From NCBI GenBank assembly GCA_021234155.1, contig JAJEKV010000059.1:8624779-8688778 (forward strand): a DNA stretch of 64,000 nt. Direction: 5' to 3'. The stretch's first letter is position 1. The number at the start of each line of letters is the position of its first letter. Source of the DNA: Isoetes taiwanensis. Lineage: Eukaryota; Streptophyta; Lycopodiopsida; Isoetales; Isoetaceae. Positions 56,580 to 64,000 of the stretch are shown in pieces. A program made the translations under genes and the position numbers. Below the pieces are notes generated by a model. It worked only from the letters and a program-made list of their open reading frames with translations. It ran no database searches and had not been told where the DNA came from.

Positions 56580-58650
56580 TCGAACCTTACCTAGACTGTA
56601 GGATTCAGACAGTGTCAGTTTCGTACTGCCAGCTCGTCCTCCCTTTCTTTTCGTATCGCAAGTATGAGGTAGGTGGAAACTGACAGCTCAATGCTACACG
56701 TGCCTACCTACCCTGCATTTTTTCCGTTGAAGCTTTATCTCAGCCATTTATTGTGGTGATAACTTTTAAAGTAAGGTTTCCTATGTATTCAAGGTTAGGT
56801 TTCTACATAAAGTTGTTTTTTTGGCCCTAGGGGATGTTGACATGTATTTGTGGCCAAGGTGGATGTATGAGTCCCCCCTAGCCATTTTTTCCTTTTTATC
56901 TCCCTAGTGGTTGGCATTTTTCACTACAATTTCTCCTTGACTTAATGGATCAAGGGGTCTAATTCCAATGTCATGGGCCATCAGGTTGTGGGTTCAATTT
57001 CGTTCTTGGTATTTGCCCCCCCTGGTTCTTGGTTTTGTAATGAATGTGAAGGTTGCGATTGGATGTCTTGAATGCTACAATTGGTCATGTAATATGTTAT
57101 TTGATTGCAAAGGCTCGTGGGGTGTACACAAGTTCCTACTTCTTCTCAGATAGGGATGCAACTTATCGTAACAATGGCATTATATTGTAACAATGGCATT
57201 TGGCATGTTTACAACTTATCGTAACAATGGCATTATATTGTAACAATGGCATTTGGTATGTTGTTAAATTTCCGATGTTTTGTACCCAAAATTAATTGAC
57301 ACCAACCAACTTAAGCTATTATATTAGAAATGGAATTAATACATTAGCAAAGCACTTAAACGCATATTTGAAAATCGGGATTGTTATATTACCAAAGCAC
57401 GAATTGGTTCTTTTTTTACCATTGGGTATTCTATTCTTAATATTTGTGTGCATTCACTAAGAAAAAGAAGTATGTATTCATACAGTCGTGTACAATTTTA
57501 TTACTAATATAAAGCATTATTCATGAATGGCTAATATGTTTTAAACATAACATAATCTTGTCAATCACAATTGGTCTAGGCACTGAGCTTTGCAAGCCTC
57601 TTCTTGGTCCATGTACAATTCATAATAAAAGTCCCTGTTCAAACCATTAATAAGCCCCGACATAAGAAATGACCGAACAAGAACCATGAAAATGAAAAGA
57701 CAACAAGAAACATGAAAACACACTCTCGGGCCACCGGAGGGCAACCCTTCGTGCGCAACACCTTGTTTCTATGTGTTATAATATTACTTTTACATTTCCT
57801 TATTCTAGGAAAACAATAGCTAGATTTCAATAACACATGTAGTGTTTCGTAAATTAAAAAAAGGCCATGCGTGATTTTTTTTATTTTGCAAAAACAACAC
57901 TTGAAACGACGTACATCATTTTTTTATTTCCTACGTGTTCTTTTCTTTGTAGCCCTTTATTTCTAGTGTTGTAATCTTGTTTTTCAGGTGTGGTAAAATT
58001 AAAACCTACGCGTGCTATTTTAAAGATAAACAATGCATAGTTCCACAAAAAACAACAGTGAAGGAAAAAAGTACATGTTGACAAAAATTCACAAAAACTA
58101 TGGCAATTTTTTCTACGCGTGGATTTTTTCTGCCAAAAGACTACCGTGGGAAATTTTTCTCCAGAAACCCACTGTCTCTTTGTGCAAATCCGGATAAATA
58201 GGCCACATGGACTTTTGAGGCCATTTTGGTGTTGTTTTTTGCATAAAACAACACTTAAAAACAATTGTGGAAAAATTAGGGTCAGTGTGTTTGATTCCTT
58301 GCATATTTAAACGTTTACTCATGCAGCGACTCCCAAGAAAAGAAGCTATATGATGATCTTTGATTACCACGAGATATCCATTGCCGCCTTTTGGTCTCAA
58401 AACAGTGCCTTCTATCACTCTTGAAGTTGAAATCTTGCTTTCTCTAGAGGATTGAAGCCATTTGGACTATTCAACCACATAGCATATACAATGTTAATGC
58501 CCTGTTCACGTATAAGAATATAAGAACACTAGGAACGGTGCCCAGCGTTGCTGGGCATAAGCTGAGAATCTATAAATAATATATTGTAGCAATAAGAGAA
58601 TAACCCGAAAGAGCTCCATTATTAAAGCATTCGACGTCGTTTCTCATTCC
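56580..58650. repeat. Region without a recognised gene; short direct repeats
   Basis: A direct repeat with core TTATCGTAACAATGGCATTA is at about 57154 and 57212. Around 57880-58260, related AAAACAACACTT blocks recur. No exon is supported. Confidence 0.45.
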
Positions 58651-58663
58651 TTATGCCATTTGC

Positions 58664-60366
58664 TCTATCTCGCTTTTATCCTTTTTCTTTTCCCTACACA
58701 CTTCCATTTTTTTTACCTTTTTTCTCGTTTTCCTTACATGCTTTCTTTTCTTCTTTTCCCCCTTTTTTTTCTCCACCCCTTTCCCCCCTCCGCTTTCCTT
58801 CCCTATTCCCTTTCCCATCTACCTTTTCCTGATGGACTTTTTCCTTTCCATTTTCCTCTTTTCTCGACCCCTTCCTTCTTCCCCTTTCTTTGTGCCTTTT
58901 TTCCCTTTCCTTGCCCTTTTCCTCTTCCTTTCCTTTTCCATTTCCCTTTTTCCATGCCCTTTTCTCCACATTTTTTGTCTTCCCTTTTTTTCTATGCCCA
59001 TTTTCTTCTTTTCTCCACCCTTTTCCTCTTTCCCCTTTTCTTTTTCCTTTTCTTTTATTATGCATTTTTCCGCTTCCTTTTTTCCCTTTTCTTCACCATT
59101 TTCCTCTTTCCCTTTATCTTGTCCCCTTTTCTCCTTCCCTCCCTTTTTCTCATGCCTTTATTCCCGGTTCCCTTTCCCCCTTTCTTTTTCTATTTTCTTT
59201 CCTTTCACTTTCCCTTTTTCCATGCCTTTTTTCCCTTTTCTTTTCCCTCTTTTTTTCCCCTTCTCTTTTCCTTTCCCATGCCTTTTTTTGCTTCTGTCTT
59301 CGCACACTCTTTTTTGCCTCCCTTTCTTCACCCTTTCCCTCTTCCCCTTTTTTCCATGCCCTTCCCCTTCCCTTTTCCCCATTTACCTCTTCCCTTTTTT
59401 TTCTTCGTGCACTTTTTTTTCAAGTTTCCTTTCCCCTCCCTCTTTCTTTTTTCTTTCGCATTCCTTTTTTCCATGCCTTTTTGTCTTTCTTTATCCTCTT
59501 CCCCTTTCCCCCTTCCCTTTTCCCATTTCCCTCTTCCCTTTTTTTAGCTTCCCTTTCCCCCTTTCTTTTTCTTTTTTCTTTTCGTTTCCCTTTTCCTTTT
59601 TCCATGCCCTTTTTCCCTTCCTTTCTCTCCATCCTTTTTTTGTTCTCCTTTTTCCTTCCCTTTTCCTCATTTTCCCAACCTTTCACTCTTCCCCTTTTTC
59701 CGGTGCCCTTATCCCATGCCATTTTCTCTTCCCTTTTCTTCTTTCCTCATCCTTTCTCTTTTCTCCTTTTTCCCTTCCATTTTTTCATACCCTTTTTCCC
59801 TCCCTTTTCCCCTTTATTCACCCTTTTCCTCTTCCCCTTTTTCCCGTGCCTTTCACCATTTTCCTTTTCCCTTCCCCTTTCCCTTTCCCTTTCCCTTTCC
59901 CTTTCCCTTTCCCTTTTCCCGATGGCCCTTTTTCCATTCTATTTTCCTCCTCTCCCAACACTTTCTCTCTTCCCTTTTTTTCCCTTCCATTTTCCCCCCA
60001 CCCTCGCCTTTTTCCTTTTCCCTTTCCCTTTCCCTTTTTCTATGCCCTTTTTCCCTTCCCTTTTTCTCCACTTTTTTTTTCCTTCCCTTTTCCTTCGGCC
60101 CTTTTGCCTTCACTTTCTCCTTTTCTTTCGGCCCTTTTGCCTTCCCCTTTTTCATTTTCTCCTTCCCTTTCCCTTTTTCACTTCCCCACTTTTTTTCCTT
60201 TTTCCCACTTTCCCCTTTCCTTTTTCTATTTTCATCTATCTATCTATCTATCAATCTTTCATTTCTATTTTCCCTTTTTCCTTTCTCCCTTTCCTTTTGT
60301 CCTTTTCCCCTCCCTTTTCCATTTTTCCTCTCTTTTCCCTTTTTCCTTTCCCCTTTTACCCCTTCA
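58664..60366. repeat. Polypyrimidine array 2 (about 1.7 kb)
   Basis: Same style and same strand as array 1, including GATGGACTTTTTCC and CCATGCCCTTTTTCCC words. It contains a pure CCCTTT run at about 59877-59918 and TATC repeats at 60233-60253. Open frames up to 516 codons in several frames are artefacts of stop depletion. Confidence 0.9.
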
Positions 60367-60369
60367 CTG

Positions 60370-61480
60370 TCGGATTGAGTGAATCTTATTGAAGCAACAA
60401 TCAAGATGAAATTTTGGTTGAAGTCATGCACATATCATCTTCACCGTCGGTCGATCAAATTCTCAACCATTCGATCTAGGTCTCCATGGAAGACACACGC
60501 TATATTTTTATAATATAAGAAGATAGACAGTTTTACCCATCTTATTAATGTACCTTTTTTGTACTATAGAAGACTATGCTGAAGGTGGATTCAGATTATA
60601 TAGGCCATACAACTCTACTACACTATTGAGACCTTTAGAGAGTTTAGTTATGAAAACATAAATATGCGTCACACACAAATACAGTCTTTGGGACAAAAGG
60701 CAAGATCCCGATGATGACCAAGGCAGCTGTTTTTACGGTAGGTGAAAGCAACATGGGAGATCTCAGCAGCGATAGGATCATGGAGGAGGATTTGGCGGCT
60801 CCAAGCTGGCTCGTACAAATTAAGGCTTTTACAAATTAAGGCTTACAAACGAGCACAAATTAAGGCTTTTGCTCGTACAAGTATCAACAACGATATTTGG
60901 AGCAAAAGCCTTAATTTCTATTACAATCTGGCATTGGGGAAGGAGAAGTAATTGATAAGCTGCAATAGATGAGACAAAGATCAACTGCTTTAATGAAAGC
61001 CATAGTCTGTGGGAAACAGAGAGATCAATCTCAATGTGGAAAAGCAAGTGCAATCCCCAGAGCAGAGGATGGACTCACTTCTAACAGTTGCATGACTGCA
61101 AAATCGGCACTACAAAAGCTAAAAATGGATGTGTTAGGAATAAATGATGGTGGAAGTAGAGTAGCAGCAGAGTAATATCAAGACATGAGTTCAGTGAAGG
61201 ATCAAACTATGGTAGCACCGGCCGAGCAAGCCTTGGCATTTATGAATCAAGCAAATCAAAAGGACGCCAATATTGGTAAGATTTTCCTCTTCCACTATAG
61301 ATAACGTAGAGAATGTAATCTTTTAGAGGCAAAAACAGGATAGAGGCACTAAATCTGTATCACAAGGTCAACGTTTTGAAATGAGAATGGAGGTAAACAC
61401 AGGTAGTAATGGTCCAAAACAAACAAGTCTCGGGGGATCATGAGATATCCATCAAAGAGGAACTCCATGGAAGGGGTCAG
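60370..61480. other. Region without a recognised gene
   Basis: AAATTAAGGCTTTT-type words repeat near 60818-60870. The short plus frames at 60742-61175 are unconvincing. Confidence 0.4.
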
Positions 61481-61487
61481 TTTCAAT

Positions 61488-61701
61488 GAGAATAGTGAGT
61501 AGACCAAGAACCACAATTCTATTAATTTGAAATTATTCCACATTTCATTTTTTTTGAAAATGACATAAAAATGCGTCTTTCACGCTTGATTTTGAGAATA
61601 GTGAGTAGACCAAGAACCACAATTCTATGAATTTGAAATTATTCCACATTTCATTTTTTTTTTAAATGACATAAAAATGCGTCTTTCACGCTTGATTTTG
61701 T
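61488..61701. repeat. 106-bp tandem duplication
   Basis: Units with GAGTAGACCAAGAACCACAA and TGCGTCTTTCACGCTTGATT start at 61488 and 61594. Confidence 0.85.
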
Positions 61702-62189
61702 GGTCTTTTGAAGTAAAGGATACAATTTTAAAGCTTTAATTTACATATAATCTTGCTTAAGATTGTTCAAAACATTAGAATATGAACATAAAATACGGAT
61801 TCAAAATTAATTTTTATGAAAATTCCACAGATGCATAGTACAAAAATCTATTTACATAAACTTTAGTTGTAGAAAAATTAAGATTCTAACCTTTCAGTCC
61901 AATATATTAGGTCCAATTTGAGGAGACCCTTCTCTGCCACACTAAGTGCTAGAACTGATGCAAAAATATATATTTTAGTTGTAGAAAAACTAAGATTCTG
62001 ACCTTTCAGATCAATCTACTATGTCCAATTGGAGGTGGCATGGCAAGGATAGCATACTCTCCTTTGCCACATCTTGTGCTAAAGCATGAAGGTCAATGCA
62101 AGAATTCAAATTTTAGTTGTACAAATTGGATGCCACATGGCAAGAGTAGCAACCCATTCTCTATCACATCTCATGAGGGTTAATGCAAA

Positions 62190-63311
62190 AAAAAAGATCT
62201 CTTATCAAGATTTCAGAAAATGAGGCGGCCGTTTCTTGGCCGTCTGCTTCTAGGGCGGATACTGAGAGAGAGGGAGGCCACCCTCGCTCTCTCTCGATCC
62301 AAAGATCGCTTCTGAAGGAGAGATTCAAGATTAAAATTTGGGTGCCAGTTGGGGATCTCACATTTCGTCTTCAAGATTTCTGGTAAATAAGAATTGCTGG
62401 TTTCTTTGTGCTTAGAGCTGCTTCCTGGCGGTCTTTTTGGTCATTGCAAGTACCACTAACGTGGTCTTTTTGCTCTAGCATTATGATTCTTTATAATTCT
62501 GGAAGGATCCGGCAACAGCAGTTTCCTCTATTATTATTTTAGATCACACCGAAATTGCACAGTAGCTTATAAGGTGGAGCAAAATTTTTGCAAGGCTATT
62601 AAGAAAAAGCGATTTAGGTTGTAATGTTTACTGTCGCGCTCATATCTTAAGCCAAATTTGAAAGTCGGATGGAAGAACCCTTTCCTTCCTCTTCTTCTCT
62701 CTTGCTGGTGGAGAGGTATAGAGCTGGTTCTTGGAAAGAACAGAGTATCTTATTATCCAATTTCTACAGGCTTTCTACAAGAAATGAGATTAATTTAGAG
62801 AGCCGAGCTAGGGATTTATTTGTGTACAGGAAGAAGCCTTTACATCATAAACCAGACTTTAGGGAGGAGTCTTGGCGGTTGGGCTATGTGTCTAACCAAC
62901 TTAGGCTGACTGTTTCACATCCCGACAATGCAGCATCTAAAGCAATCTCACAGATTGTTGATTTACTTGCAGTTTTGGTCTTCTTGGAAGCAATGGTTGC
63001 TTCCCTGAGCAGAGTGGCAGCTTCTCAGGTTACTCTGAATTCCTTTCTAATCATCTTTATTCTGAAGAGTTTTTTTTTGTGCAATCAGTTATATCTGGCT
63101 TCTAGAGCTTTAAATATTTCTTTGCACAAGAAAGACGAAGATGTTGAGTTCACTCAGGAGTATAGGACTATAGTAATCTTTTTTGTGTATTGAAATATTT
63201 GTATTTTTGTACTGGATTCAAATCTGATCCAGATGGGATCCTAATGTAATACTTCCTATATTATGAATATAAACCTTTCATTCCTTCAAAAAAAAAAAAA
63301 AAAAAAAAAAA
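62190..63311 (+). mobile_element. Polyadenylated retroposed segment
   Basis: It ends in 24 A (63288-63311) preceded by a typical 3' UTR-like stretch, and is inserted in the tandem array. It carries the 62669-63193 frame. Probably a truncated LINE or a processed transcript; target duplications could not be fixed. Confidence 0.5.
62669..63193 (+). CDS. 174-aa ORF in the retroposed segment
   Basis: ATG 62669 opens a frame with a Ser-rich start, a charged middle (RNEINLESRARDLFVYRKKP) and hydrophobic stretches (about 100-140). No family recognised. The poly(A) 95 bases downstream suggests it was part of a transcript. Confidence 0.35.
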   Translation: MEEPFPSSSSLLLVERYRAGSWKEQSILLSNFYRLSTRNEINLESRARDLFVYRKKPLHHKPDFREESWRLGYVSNQLRLTVSHPDNAASKAISQIVDLLAVLVFLEAMVASLSRVAASQVTLNSFLIIFILKSFFLCNQLYLASRALNISLHKKDEDVEFTQEYRTIVIFFVY

Positions 63312-63434
63312 CAGATTCATGTTGTAAAAAAACTAAGATTTTAACCTTTCAGATCAATATAGTGAGTTCAATTGGATGCCATATGACAATAAACCCTTCT
63401 CTGCCACATCTCACGCTTAGCACGATTAGGCAAA

Positions 63435-64000
63435 ATACCTTTTTCTTTCTTTTCATTTTTTTTAAATCTCTCTCTCCTCCCTCCCCCCCCTCCCCCCTCC
63501 CCCACGAGGGCCATTTGTCAAAATAGCATGGTGGAAGTGTAAGAGGGAGGAAGGAGGAGGTATTGGCATGATTGATATAAGCCTACAAAGCCAATTTTTA
63601 GTGGCAAATTTCATCTGGAATATCATAGAGGAAAAGGTAGATTCGCCAGATCTGCAACTCATTATTCAATTCTCATGCAGACATAATAAAATGTCGGTAC
63701 ATGTTACTTTTCAATGGTTTAAGGCCATGTTTCAATGCTTCCCCTTTCCTTAAAGCATTACTTGCAGCATGGAAAACACTAAAAGAATTGTTTACATTAA
63801 ACATAAATGATCTAGATGCTACTATCACCCCACCATGGTGGATCCCAGTGAACTTTCATAACAAGAATGGACCACTAGCATTAATAGCAGATGAAGGTAG
63901 ATCAGTTGTGATATATATTGTTGTAAATCATGGTACAAGAATAACCAGTTATGTGGGTGAATTTTGACTACAACATTATGATAGAGCAATGTGGGAATGC
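63435..64000. other. Edge region with a C-run and unassigned frames
   Basis: CCTCCCTCCCCCCCCTCCCC at 63477 onward gives the minus strand G-quadruplex potential. A plus frame at about 63750-63967 (ITPPWWIPVNFHNKNG) is protein-like but unrecognised and runs close to the window end. Confidence 0.35.

Larger units (their letters stand above)
61867..63430. repeat. Degenerate 110-140-bp tandem array, interrupted
   Basis: Units with TAAGATTCTRACCTTTCAG and TTCTCTGCCACATCT start near 61867, 61979, 62117 (shortened) and 63322. The unit order is broken by the retroposed segment at 62190-63311. Confidence 0.65.

Noticed and set aside
56930-57010. tRNA-derived SINE promoter (GGGTTCAATTTC-like box B)
   Set aside because: No convincing box A at the right distance and no cloverleaf could be folded by eye.
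58660-60392. ORFs of 295-516 codons on the plus strand and Lys/Glu/Gly-rich frames on the minus strand
   Set aside because: Same artefact as in the first array.

Overview
This looks like a window from a large, repeat-rich land-plant nuclear genome. The evidence is plant-type spliced genes (an NB-ARC/LRR immune receptor, an NPH3-domain exon), a low-GC background with many introns, and several layers of nested transposons. A DUF7869-type DNA transposon and a Penelope-type reverse transcriptase are uncommon in flowering plants, so I infer a seedless plant (fern, lycophyte or bryophyte) without being able to name it. Few genes look intact.

Layout. 1-3.0 kb: AT-rich DNA with unrecognised coding-like fragments. 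3.1-5.7 kb: a minus-strand coiled-coil/zinc-finger gene whose intron carries a repeat element with a structured hairpin. 5.7-11.4 kb: mostly unassigned, including a copy of the promoter region of the next gene. 11.6-14.8 kb: an NLR gene broken by a 540-bp foldback MITE, a frameshift and a GC-rich insertion (14.82-16.15 kb). 17.2-18.4 kb and 58.7-60.4 kb: two giant polypyrimidine arrays. 21.7-27.9 kb: an intron-containing, apparently endonuclease-less Penelope-type retroelement with an RGG-rich exon, a 506-aa ORF1 and a 396-aa reverse transcriptase ORF2 whose start overlaps the ORF1 stop. 27.9-29.6 kb: a 5'-truncated LINE on the minus strand. 30.07-42.84 kb: a second, 3'-truncated copy of the Penelope-type element, split by a 10,167-bp TIR transposon (31,437-41,603).

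The 10-kb transposon is the highlight. Its ends can be placed to the base because the uninterrupted paralogous site at 23.59 kb lies in the same window. It has imperfect 25-bp TIRs (AGCATG...CATGCT), a 6-bp TATTAA duplication and two divergent decayed genes. The plus gene is a DUF7869-type putative transposase (motifs HDKMD, LYLQLDN, VGHTHDDIDAL). The minus gene resembles a ParB/sulfiredoxin fold. Seven GC-rich palindromes of the GATCGCG-N2-CGCGATC type lie in or near its introns and the divergent promoter, and an eighth lies near the left end.

42.9-54 kb holds fragments with the same divergent-gene style: 5' exons of a minus/plus pair at 42.95-44.4 kb, an acidic coiled-coil gene at 44.4-46.1 kb, and an FCP1/HAD-like gene facing a short plus ORF at 52-53.5 kb. 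A different palindrome family (CGCGCC-N-GGCGCG) occurs here, again partly inside an intron. An NPH3 exon fragment lies beside the HAD gene. 54-64 kb is mostly repeats and unrecognised sequence, ending with a polyadenylated retroposed unit inserted in a short tandem array.

All assignments come from reading the sequence by eye. Similarities are to family motifs as I know them, and no search was run.
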